64,000 bases of DNA from positions 4,216,001-4,280,000 of the forward strand of contig JAMXSV010000003.1 in the NCBI GenBank assembly GCA_027559495.1, in the 5' to 3' direction. Below the pieces are notes generated by a model. That model did no database searches. It was not told the DNA's origin and saw only the letters and a program-made list of their open reading frames with translations. This stretch comes from Aurifilum marmelostoma. Lineage: Eukaryota > Ascomycota > Sordariomycetes > Diaporthales > Cryphonectriaceae. A program made the translations under genes and the position numbers. Positions 1-10,661 of this stretch are shown one piece after another (position 1 is the stretch's first letter; every line of letters begins with the position of its first letter).

Positions 1-709
1 CCACCCCCACGCCAGACACTTCTTCCTGCATGCACTTCCACCTCCTGCATGCTACCTTGCCTTCCATACAGGAAGTACCATGGCTATGGATTTTTTTCTC
101 CCTCGATGCCGATCTCGGGCTGCCATGCCTTGGCCCTGAATGGGATCCCCACCCCCCTTCTTCCTCAGAACCTTCTTCTCCTCCTTCTTTTTCCCATATT
201 GTCTCGTACCTTGTACCCTGTCAGTCCTGCATGCATTGCCATGCTGTATGTGGAATGAATGCGGACTGCAGATTGTGGAATGGCTCCTCCAAGGAAGGAG
301 AAGGAAAAAAAAAAAAAAAAAAAAAAAGAGGCCCCTATACACTAACCATTACATACTGTAACTCCATTGCCGCAGTGCAATCACTGCATTTAGATGTAAC
401 TGCACCATGACATATGACAATCCAGTGCAGGTGCGGGACTGGGGCTCAGGGGAATAATGAGATCCACTCTGCCAACGGTGGCAGCTTGCTCAACTCTGTC
501 CTCTCACAACAGCCGGCCCTGCAACGACCGTTCAGTAAGTAGCTGTCAATATCTTCTTCTGGGTTCAGGTCTTCTCGGGATCCAGAAGCAAGCAGCAGGA
601 CAGCAGCAGCAGTAGTAGCCTTTGTGTGGGCGGTGCAGAGAACGAGACTCCTCCTCCTCCTCCTCCTCCTCCTCCTCCTCCTTCCCTTGTCTCACACACG
701 AACTCTATT

Positions 710-747
<38 letters not shown>

Positions 748-861
748 CCGTCGACTCGAGAACACATACATCACCGGCACCACTCTTCTCTCATCAGGAC
801 GAGGAACTCGAAGCAACCAGGTCGAAAGAGGGCGTGACCTCAGACTTTCGCTCCTCCGACG
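1..861. other. Non-coding region upstream of the ABC transporter
   Basis: No gene could be supported here. The stretch holds an A23 run near 305-327 and, just before the transporter start, a CTC triplet tract and a CA dinucleotide tract. The short open frames are low-complexity translations of these repeats. It presumably contains the promoter and 5' leader of the gene that starts at 862. No ATCWGATAA iron-GATA motif was seen in this part. Confidence 0.6.
648..745. repeat. CTC triplet and CA dinucleotide microsatellites
   Basis: An interrupted pair of simple repeats: CTC units from about 648 to 682, then CA units from about 712 to 745. They lie in the 5' leader of the transporter gene and are probably length-polymorphic. 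Confidence 0.9.
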
Positions 862-3800
862 ATGGGCCTCCTCCAAGGGCTGGCGGGCTACCCGCGCCTC
901 CTCCTGGCAGGGAATCCCACCCGGAAGGACCTGTGCATCCTGGCGACGGGCATCGTCTGCGCCGTCGCGTCGGGCGTGCCCTTCCCCATCATCGGCATCG
1001 TGTTTGGTCAGCTCCTCGACGACTTCAACGGCATCACGTGCAACGAGCAGGAGGCGTCGTCGGGCTCGGACGAGTCCAACGCGGCCTACGAGAAGAGCAT
1101 CGACGGCGAGATCCTGCTCATCTTCTACCTGGCCATCGCGCAGTTCGTGCTCATCTACGGCCACCTGCTGTGCTGGAGCCTGTACGGCGCCCGCCTGTCG
1201 CAGCGGCTGCGGGAGCGCTACCTGCAGAACCTGCTGCGCCAGGAGCCCTCGCACTTTGACCAGCTGCCCACCGGCGAGGTGGCCTCCCGCCTCAGCAGCG
1301 ACATCTCGGCCATCCGCTCCGGCACCGCCGAAAAGGTCGGCATCTGCCTGTCCAGCGTCTCCTTCTTCGTGACGGCCTACATCGTCGCCTTCATCAAGGA
1401 CTGGGAGCTGGCCGCCATGCTGCTCTCCCTCATCCCGGCCTACTTCCTCATGTCCTTTGTCGGCAGCCACTACATCGAAAAGTACTCGGGCCTCGTGTCC
1501 GACTATGCCGCCTCGGCCTCGTCCATCGCCTCCGAGGCCCTGTCCAACATCGTCGTCGTGCAGGCCTTTGGCGCCAACAAGAGGCTCGAGGACAAGTTCT
1601 CCACGGCGCTCAGGTCCTCGGAGCGCGAGGGCCTCAAGAAGGCGACGGCCGTCGGCATCCAGTCTGGGGTCCTGTACTTTGTCGCCTACTCGGCCAACGG
1701 CCTGGCCTTCTGGCAGGGCAGCAGGCGCGTGGCGGATACCGTGGACGGCGGTGACGGGAGCACTGTCGGTGCCACCTTCACGGTCATCTTTATTCTTGTT
1801 GAAGGTAAGAAATAAGACCTTTTTTTTTTTTTTTTTTTTTTTTTTCCCTTCACGAGCCTTATTTACTTACTAATTCTTTCAAAATATATAGCCACATTGC
1901 TCTTCAGCCAGGTGGCACCGTTCGTCCACCTCTTCACGGCGGCCGTAGCCTCGTACGCAAAGCTGCGCGAGGAGATCGACCGCGAGCCGCTGATCGACGG
2001 CACCACGGACGCGGGGACCCGCCTGGACCAGGCCCAGGGCGGCTTCGAGCTCAGGGACGTCTCGTTTGTCTACCCCTCGAGGCCCGAGATCACCGTCCTG
2101 GACCACGTGAGCATCAGCATCCCGCCGCGCAAGCACACCGCAATCATCGGCCTGTCGGGCAGCGGCAAGTCGACCATCGCCAGCCTGGCCATGAGGCTGT
2201 ACGACCCCGTGGGGGCCAGGTCCTGTTCGACGGGCACGACCTGCGCGGCCTCAACACCCGCGACCTGCGGGGCTTCGTCAGCCTGGTGCAGCAGGAGCCC
2301 TCGCTCCTGGACCGCTCCATCCTGGAGAACATCGCGCACGGCCTGGTCAACTCGAGCAGCCCCAGGCACGCACACCTCAAGGAGAAGCTCCTCGGGCCGG
2401 ACCTGTCGGCGCTGGCGAGCGAGGTCCGGGAGGGCCAGGCGCTCATGGCGGCAGCGGAGAGGCGGGGCCCGGAGATGGTGGAGATCATCGGCCTGGTGCA
2501 GCACGCGGCCGCGCTCGCGGATGCAGACACGTTTATCAGTGGACTGCAGTATGGGTATGCGACTCTTGTCGGGTCCATGGGCCGGCTGGTCAGCGGTGGG
2601 CAGAAGCAGCGGGTGGCGGTGGCGCGGGCCCTGGTCAAGGACCCGGCGGTGCTCATCATGGACGAGGCCACGGCGGCGCTGGACTCGAGGAGCGAGCAGC
2701 GCATCACCAAGGCCATCAACAACATCGCGTCGGGCAGGACGGTGCTCACCATCGCGCACCGGCTGTCGACCATCACCGGCGCGGACAACATCATCGTCAT
2801 GCACAAGGGCCGCGTCGTGGAGCAGGGCAACCACGCCGAGCTGATGGCCAGGGAGGGGTCGTATGCCGAGCTGATCCGGATGCAGTCGCTGGGACACTCG
2901 GCCAAGGATGCCGGGCTGGACGGGGCGTCGTCCAAGGCCGAGGACGGTGCGGGCTCGGCCTCGGTGACCGAGACGCTGATCGCGAGCAAGACCAGCAGCT
3001 CCTCGGCAGACGACGACGACGACAAGCACAGTGCCACGGACGAGAAGAGGTCCACCTCGGCCTCTCCGGTTCGGGAACAAGAGAAAGAAGAAGCAGGAGA
3101 GGGAGAGGGAGAGGGAGAGGATGAGGAGGCAGAGCCCGAGACCCCGTCCAAGTCGCTGTGGGCGCTGGTGAAGGGATACGCACCGGCGCTGCGACCGCAC
3201 GCGCTGGTCATCTGCGTGGCGCTGCTGGGGTCCATCATCGTCGGAGGGGCCTTCTCGGGCGAGGCCGTCATCTTCGGCAACACGGTGGGCAGCCTGAACG
3301 TGTGCAAGAGCGCGAGCAGCATCCGCGACGCGGGCAACCTGTTCGGGCTCATGTTCTTCGTGCTGGCGGTGATCGAGTTCTTCGCCAACGTCATGAGCTG
3401 GTCCGGGTTCGGGTGGATCTCGGAGCACATTGTGTACTCGGTGCGGGTGCTGTCGTTCCGGTCGCTGTTCGAGCAGGACCTGCAGTGGCACCAGTCGGAC
3501 AACCGCACGCCGGCGCTGCTGCTGTCGTACATCACGCGCGACGGCAACGCGCTGGCGGGCCTGAGCGGGTCCGTGATCGGCACCATGATCTCCATCAGCG
3601 TCAACCTGGTGGCGGCCATCATCCTGACGCACATCATCGCCTGGCGCATCGCCCTGGTGTGCCTGTCCCTGATCCCGCTGCTCCTGGGCGCCGGCATGAT
3701 GGAGCTGCGCGTGCTGGGCAGGTTCGAGGAGAAGCACGAGACGGCCTACACCAAGTCGGTCGACATCGGCACCGAGGCCATCACCTCCATCAAGACGGTC

Positions 3801-5072
3801 GCCTCGCTGTCCCTGGAGCAGGAGATCCTGGGCGACTACCGCCGGTCCCTCAGGGGCCCGCGCAAGGAGACGCTCAAGGTCACGCTGCAGGCCAGCCTGT
3901 GCCAGGCCGTCACCTACTTCCTGGGCAACTGCGTCAACGCCCTGGCCTACTGGTGGGGGTCCAAGCAGATCATCGCGGGCAACTACACCCAGACGCAGTT
4001 CCTCATCGTGGTCTTCTCCCTGCTGGTCAGCGCCCTGCTCTTCAGCCAGATGTTTGCGCTCGCCCCGGAGCTGTCGAGCGCGCGGGCGGCCGCGGCCAGG
4101 ATCCTGGGCCTGATCGAGATTGGCTCCGAGAAGATGCAGGGACGTATCGATGACGGTCATGGTCATCATCATCATCATCATCATCATCATCACTTGTCCT
4201 TTTTGCGCCACAAGGCAGCCAAGGAAGAGAAGTCGTCGTCGTCGTCGTCGTCGTCGTCGCCCAAGGATGTCGAGGCAGCCGACGGCGTCAGGTCCTCCGC
4301 CGCCGCCCTGACCCCGTCCACCGGAGGCGCCAGCGTGCAGTTCCGCGACGTCCACTTTGCGTACCCGGCCCGGCCCGACGTCAAGGTGCTCAGCGGGCTC
4401 AGCCTCGACATCCGGCCGGGCCAGTTCTGCGCGCTGGTGGGCCCCAGCGGGGCGGGCAAGTCGACGGTCATCTCCCTGGTCGAGCGGCTGTACACGCCGG
4501 GCAGCGGGTCGATCCTGGTCGGCGGGCTGGACGTGACCAGGGCGCGGGACATGTCGTTCCGGGACGAGGTGGCGCTGGTGCCGCAGGAGAGCGTGCTCTT
4601 CGAGGGCAGCATCCGGTTCAACATCGGGCTCGGGGCGCGGCCGGGCCACGAGGCGACCCAGGACGAGATCGAGGCGGCGTGCAGGCTGGCCAACATCCAC
4701 GAGGTCATCACCGCGCTGCCCGACGGCTACGACACGCTGTGCGGGCCCGGCGGGAGCCAGTTCTCGGGTGGGCAGAAGCAGCGGCTGTCCATCGCCCGGG
4801 CCCTGGTGCGGCGCCCGCAGCTGCTGATCCTCGACGAGCCGACGAGCGCCCTCGACGCCGAGTCGGAGCGGCTGCTGCAGGACGGCCTGGAGCGCGCGGC
4901 CCGGGACATTACGGTGATCGCCATCGCGCACCGCCTGCACACGATCCGCAAGGCGCACCGCATCTTTCTGATCGAGGCGGGCAGGTGTGTGGATGCCGGC
5001 ACGCACGAGGAGCTGCTGGAGAGGTCGGCGAGCTACAGGGCCAACGTGATGCACCAGACGGTGGCAGAATAA
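862..5072 (+). CDS. Full-length ABCB-type ABC transporter, siderophore-cluster type (SitT-like), with one apparent frameshift
   Basis: Predicted ATP-driven exporter of the plasma or vesicle membrane. ATG at 862; exon 1 ends at 1804 and exon 2 starts at 1892 (GTAAGA donor, long T tract, TAG acceptor), joining in phase. Order is TMD1, NBD1, linker, TMD2, NBD2. NBD1 has Walker A GLSGSGKST (about residue 400), signature SGGQKQR (548) and Walker B VLIMDEATAALD. NBD2 has GPSGAGKST (1164), FSGGQKQR and LLILDEPTSALD. A charged Ser/Asp/Glu linker follows NBD1, and a His10 plus Ser8 stretch precedes NBD2. At 2211-2215 a run of five G leaves the frame one base short: homology continues at once in another frame, and the summed exons are one base under a multiple of three (about 1,374 aa expected). 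Context with a SidJ-like esterase and an NPS6/SidD synthetase matches the conserved SitT position in Aspergillus. Export of the siderophore or its breakdown products is inferred. Confidence 0.88.
4155..4193 (+). repeat. CAT microsatellite encoding a His-rich tract
   Basis: In-frame CAT triplets in the linker between TMD2 and NBD2 of the transporter encode Gly-His-Gly followed by ten His. A GTC/TCG triplet run that encodes eight Ser follows at about 4231-4258. Both tracts are open and in frame. Confidence 0.9.
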
Positions 5073-5330
5073 AAAAAATAAGAAGAAGTGGACCCGAAAA
5101 AAGAAAAGACAAAAAAAAAAAAAAGAAAGAGAGAAATTAAAAATTAGGAGAGAAGATAGACAAGGGAGAGTTAATAATAGACAGCATTTTTTATATTAAG
5201 TAGCATATATTTTTAACAATAATACTGTACATTGTACGCAATTTTCTGAATATTCTTCATCTATGCTTAATATTTATATACGTACGTGAATAGATTTCTA
5301 TAATAATCTTTTTTTTTTCTTTCTCTTTTC

Positions 5331-6600
5331 CTATACAGTCTTCAAAAAGCTCAAGACTCTTGCACACAACCACTGCCTCGGGTCCGCCTGGTCATCATTG
5401 CTCAGGGCATGCGACGCATTCGGAATCACCCCGCTGTGCTCCCCGTCCCAGACCTGATACTTGCCGCCGTGGTCAGCCGCAGCCCCCCACCGCGCCAGCA
5501 GCGCCTCCTTGTCGACCCAGTCCGGCACGGCCTGGTCGGCGCCCGAGTGCAGCATGGCCAGGCGGCCCCTCAGCAGGCCGCCCTGGTGCACCATGCCGAA
5601 GGTCCCGGCCAGCAGCTCGTCCGACAGGTCGGAGCTGAAGAGGTCGTCCTCGCCGGGCTGGTCGGGGCTGTCCGGGCTCACGAGGCTGAGGAAGCGGCGG
5701 CAGCTGATGGGGGTGTTGGGCGGGTAGATGCGGTCCGTCAGGGCGAGGGGCAGCATGGCGCCGTCGAGGGTGCCGCTCTCCTGGGCGGCGCGGGCGATGG
5801 CGACCATCTCGCGGTAGGCCTTCTGGCAGGTCTCGGGGGTCCTGTCGCCGATGCCGTGCTTGAGCACCCACTTGATGGCCTCCCTGTCCGAGACGGGGGC
5901 CTGGGCGATGGCGCCGTCGATGGCGGGGCGGCGGACGTGCTCGAGCCAGGGGTCAAAGGACGGGGCCGGGCCCGGGTGCGGGTTGGGGCGGTAGAGGTAG
6001 TGCAGGACGCACTGGCTGCCTGTGGAGTGGCCCATGAGGACGATCTTGTTGGTGGTGGTGGTGGCGGCGGCGGCGGCCTCGGCGGCCTCACCTTGCCCAG
6101 AGGATGAGGATGCTGGTGCTGGTGCCCCTCCGAACTTGGCCGTCTTGTACTCGTGGATGTAGCGGATGCAGGTGGCGATCTCGTCCGTGTCGCGGTCCAG
6201 GTGGCCGACGCCCCATGCCTGGCCTGCCGAGGTGAGGTTGATGGTGAAGAGGGACCACTCGGTGGGCTGGAGGGCGCGGACGAGGTCGGCCGTGTACGAG
6301 GTGGAGGCTATGCCGTCGCCCAGGCCGCCGACGAAGAGGATGCTGTGTGGTTTGGGGGGGGGACGAGGCTGCTGCTGCTGCTGCTCCTGTCGAGGTGTAC
6401 TCGAAGGCGACGAGGGTCTCGGTCTAGGTGTGATGTGCAGGTGGTAAGTAATGGGATGTTTCTCTCCTGAGGCCCATTCACAAGGTCACTTTTGGTGCCC
6501 CAGGGTGGTTGACAATAATCATAATAGTCATGATACTAACATAGTGGTGAAGGATCCCGCTCATGCCGCCCTTGGGCCAGAACTTTGAGTACTTGGACAT
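5331..6600 (-). CDS. DUF1749 alpha/beta hydrolase, SidJ-like siderophore esterase, with one apparent frameshift
   Basis: Likely hydrolase of fusarinine-type siderophore esters; SidJ in Aspergillus is the DUF1749 fusarinine C esterase that releases iron inside the cell. Start chosen at ATG 6600 (MSKYSKFWPKGG). Exon 1 is 6600-6541 and ends in ILHHY; the intron 6540-6424 has a GTTAGT donor and CCTAG acceptor; exon 2 runs 6423-5331. Visible elements are ILFVGGLGDG, the nucleophile elbow MGHSTGSQ (catalytic Ser), and a C-terminal DGEHSGV with a candidate His. Exon 2 opens in frame (TETLVAFEYTSTG), but a nine-G run at 6354-6362 breaks it. Downstream homology resumes one frame over, and exon 2 is one base over a multiple of three, so eight G would restore the frame (about 383 aa). 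The gene converges on the transporter (258 bp apart) and diverges from the NRPS. Function is inferred from family and neighbours. Confidence 0.82.
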
Positions 6601-6646
6601 GATGAATAGAAAGAGGTCTATAGAATTCTTGGGGGTGTTTTGCTCT

Positions 6647-6687
<41 letters not shown>

Positions 6688-8543
6688 CACGAGATGAGGA
6701 TCAAGGCTCAGAAGGAAGACTACTACTCCTCACTTACTCTCCTACACACCACGTCCACTGCACGTCCGCTGCCGTCGTCATGAAATTCGTAATAGGTACC
6801 CCGCCGTGATCGGGGAGAGAGGACCTGACTGCGCAACCCTCAAGGGACCCGACAGCAGCGTCTACCCTGGTCTCTGGATCTGCACTTGCATTAACGCCGT
6901 GAGTGGGTACCTGGCAGGACGGTGCATCCGTGTGATCCATTTCCCATGTCACCTCGTGGGGCCCTCCTCTACAGAGGGTTGTCTTTTTTTTTTTTTTTGA
7001 ATTTTTTATTTATTTCCTTTATTAATCCTCTGGCTGCATGTGGTTCCTCCTCCTCCTCCTCCTCCTCCTCCCAATAAGAGAAGGCAGACAGAACCTTGGG
7101 TCATGACCTCAAGACTATGACTAGTATAGCAGGTAGACACGACCCCAAAAGTTGGTGGGTGTGGGGGGGGGGGGGGGCCGGAAGTGGGATGGACGACAAG
7201 CCGAGGTCCTCCTCCCTTAAGCCGAACCAATTCTTTTTAGATAATCTTATCTGATCCATCTAATCAGATTTTGCAGTCTTTTCAGGGATTCTGTACTGGC
7301 CATACCTTGTCAATAAAAAGAGGAGACAGAAAGAGGAAAGGAAAAAAAAAAAAAAAGAGGAATGGAGAAATTTGAATAGAAAAATGGAAGACACGAAAAA
7401 AGAAAACCCTGCAGCTGATCAATCTACGGTGCAGTAGTACAGTACGCCGTCTCGTGTGCGGCCTTGAATTGGGGGGAGGGGGGGGTGGTTAGGTACCATG
7501 CAAGGCTGGGATGGTATACCGTGCATATGTCTATAGTGCTACTGTACCCCTTTAGATGCATCTCTCCCGCCTCGCCTCCTCGCCTAATTGAATCTCTGCA
7601 CCGCCCGTCCCCCCCCCCCCCCCTCCCAAGTACCCCCCACCCCCGCCTTCCGGACAAGGAAGTTGACGCTTCTTGTTCTGAGACGGTGCCTTAATCCATC
7701 TCACTACTACACCACCAGCAACACAGTACTAGTCCGGTCCACACTATGTTTCGATGAGCAGGAGGGACACACAGAGAGAGAGAGAGAGAGGGGCGCCGAC
7801 ATGGATGGGTCTAAAAAAAAAAAAAAAAAGAGGAAACCTGCTATGGACAAGTATGGTCACCCACGCGACAAACCACTCGCTGGTCGAGACGGGGGTCTCT
7901 TTGGTACGACGCCCCCGACCTGCGGAGGTGACTGTCGTCAAAGGAAGGCAACCGATGGAGCCCGGCGTGCATGTGCGTGATGTGACTTTATTTCCAGAGC
8001 CCACACACACACACAGACACACACACACTCGCTCTCTCACCACCCACGCCAAGGGTGATTACAAGTCACGAGCGAATACGATCGATTGTCTTCTTGTTTC
8101 CTCTTTGATCGAGCCGGAATCCGGAGTCAAGAGAAGAAGACGAGAGGGACAGAAAAAAAAAATATAGGGACATGATCCACACAGGGACTGTCGTGATTCA
8201 TGACCTCATTACTGCTGCTGCTGCTGTTTGTGAGTGACTGAGTGAGCAGGCGAGCTGAGCATTGTGCCTGTGCAGTATTCACGGCAGAACGTCTTGCATC
8301 CCATATTGGCACACTTGGTTGCCCTCTCTAGTTCTCTTTCTCCCTCTACTCACACATTCTTTCTATATATACCATTCTTTTTTTTCTATGATCTCATCAG
8401 ACCGACCAGTTTGGTTCAGATCAGCCCTCTCTCTCTGTCTCTCTGCAAAAAGTGGGCGGTGGCTTTGACTGGCCTTGTTCCGGACCATTCACCATCCTCC
8501 TCCTCCTCCTCCTCCTCCTATTCCCATCCCCATCCCCAAAACC
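6601..8543. other. Divergent intergenic region between esterase and NRPS
   Basis: A shared promoter region of 1.9 kb. It holds a GTC triplet repeat (about 6646-6685), several poly-A/T/G/C runs, AG and CA repeats near 7770-7790 and 8000-8030, and the iron-regulatory cluster listed separately. Short open frames here are repeat-driven, and none has supporting splice sites or homology. Confidence 0.6.
7227..7255. promoter_or_regulatory. CCAAT box next to GATA sites, one matching the SreA motif ATCWGATAA
   Basis: CCAAT occurs at 7227-7231. AGATAA is at 7239-7244 on the plus strand. TTATCTGAT at 7247-7255 reads ATCAGATAA on the minus strand, an exact match to the ATCWGATAA consensus of fungal iron-responsive GATA repressors (SreA/SRE1 family). 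An imperfect copy, ATCAGATTT, follows at about 7265. CCAAT boxes recruit the CCAAT-binding complex with HapX in iron starvation. The site lies between two divergent siderophore genes, so joint iron control is a reasonable inference. Confidence 0.7.
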
Positions 8544-8987
8544 ATGGGCTCCGTCTTTGTCGATGATGTTGTCGATGCGGGCCCAGGCCAGGCCAATGGT
8601 GTCGACGGCACCAGACGCTTCAAGATGGCCGGCCTGGATGCCCTGAGGGCGGACGTCCTGCTGGCATCGTGGCTCATGACCCTCATCCGCACCAGGGAGG
8701 ACAGGTCTGCCGCCTTCGAGTGGGCCTATGACGGCGAGGACGACCACAGGCAGCTGTCCACAGAGCATGTGCTGCCGGACCTCGACCTGGAACGGAGCGT
8801 GGGAGACCTCACCAGGGCTGTGGGCGAGCACATTGCGGCGGCGTCCTCTGGCCCAGGCCACCCTCCTCACTCGCTGCTCCTGAGCACAGGGTCGCTGTCG
8901 AGGAATCTAGAGGGCACTGTTGACGAAGTGAGTCTTTTACCTTCGTCTCTCCTTCTCTTCAAGTACAAACTCCCATGACTGACTGAC

Positions 8988-9018
<31 letters not shown>

Positions 9019-10630
9019 CAATACATCTCCAACTATGCCTCGAGGACCACCACCTGGCTGTCCGCCCCGTATGGCACAGCGACAGAGTCCTGCCCTACAC
9101 CATAGAGAGGCACATGGGGACCCTGGTGGACATCCTCCGGGTGTGCATCTCGCGCCCTGCCGAGGCGACCATCGCCAGCTGCATGGCCCCGACCACGTTC
9201 GACCTGGACTCGATCTGGAGGTGGTGCCACGAGCTGCCCCCGACCCTCGACTTCTGCATGCAGGACATGGTGGCCGCCCAGGCCCGGCGCCACCCGGACA
9301 AGGTGGCCATCGACTCGTGGGACGGCACCCTCACCTACGGCCAGGTCGACGGCTACTCGACGCTGCTGGCGGCCACCCTCGTGGGGGGTCCGCCGGGCGT
9401 CAGGCTGCACGACTTTGTGCCCCTGTGCTTTGAGAAGTCCAGGTGGACCGTGGTCGCCGTGCTGGCCACCATGAAGGCCGGCGCCACCATCGTCATGATG
9501 GACCCGTCGCTGCCCCTCGCGCGCCTGCAGAACATGGCCAGCCAGGTCGGCGCCAGGACCATCCTCTCGTCCCGGCTGCAGACGGGCCTGGCGGGGGACA
9601 TCCTGCCCGAGGGGACCCGCGTGGTCGTCGAGGCCGACACGTTCCCTCGGGAGCCGGCCTCTGCTGAAGCGCATGTCGCCTCCTCCTCCTCCTCCTCCTC
9701 CTCCTCCTCCCTCCAGCTGCCGCCCGTGCCCGCCTCGGCCCTCATGTACATCATCTTCACCTCGGGCAGCACCGGCACCCCCAAGGGCGTCAAGATCTCC
9801 CACCAGGCCTACACCAGCAGCGCGGTGCCCCGGGCCCGGGCGGTGGGCTACTCGGAGGAGTCGAGGGTGCTCGACTTTGCCTCGTACGCCTTCGACGTCA
9901 GCATCGACAGCATGCTCCTGACCCTGGGCAACGGCGGCTGCCTCTGCATCCCCTCGGACGAGGACCGCCTCAACGACATCAACGGCGTCATGCGGGCCAT
10001 GCGCATCAACTACGCCGGCATCACCCCGTCCGTGGCCCGCATCCTCGACCAGGACGTCATCGCGTCGCTGGGCGCCCTGGGCCTGGGCGGCGAGGCCTCT
10101 GCCCCGCGGGACGTCAACCTCTGGGGCCGGGACACCCGCATCGTCATCGGCTACGGGCCCTGCGAGTGCACCATCGGCTGCACCGTCAACAGCAGCGCCG
10201 CCACCGGCAGGGACTACATCTCCATCGGGCCGGGCAACGGCGCCGCCATCTGGATCGTCGACCCCGCCGACCACAACGTCCTCGTGCCCGTCGGCGCCGT
10301 GGGCGAGCTGCTGGTCGAGGGCCCCATCGTCGGCCAGGGCTACCTCGACGACCCGGACAAGACCGCCGCCGCCTTCATCCACGACCCGCCGTGGCTGCTC
10401 GCCGGCCACCCGGGCCGCCACCACCCGGGCAGGACCGGCCGCCTGTACAAGTCGGGCGACCTGGGCATGTACGACCCGGACGGCTCGGGCGGGATCGTGT
10501 TTGCGGGGCGCAAGGACACCCAGGTCAAGCTGCGGGGCCAGCGCGTCGAGCTCGGCGAGATCGAGAGCCAGCTCAAGGCCAGGCTGCCCCAGGGCACCAC
10601 CAACGTCATCGCCGAGGTCATCACCCCGCG

Positions 10631-10661
<31 letters not shown>

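Noticed and set aside
4155..4193. His10 tract as a cloning tag or vector contamination
   Set aside because: It is encoded by a plain CAT microsatellite inside a continuous native transporter linker, with no vector sequence around it.
2070..5054. A 994-residue minus-strand frame opposite the ABC transporter
   Set aside because: Compositional shadow of the transporter; no domains, and the plus strand has intact Walker and signature motifs.
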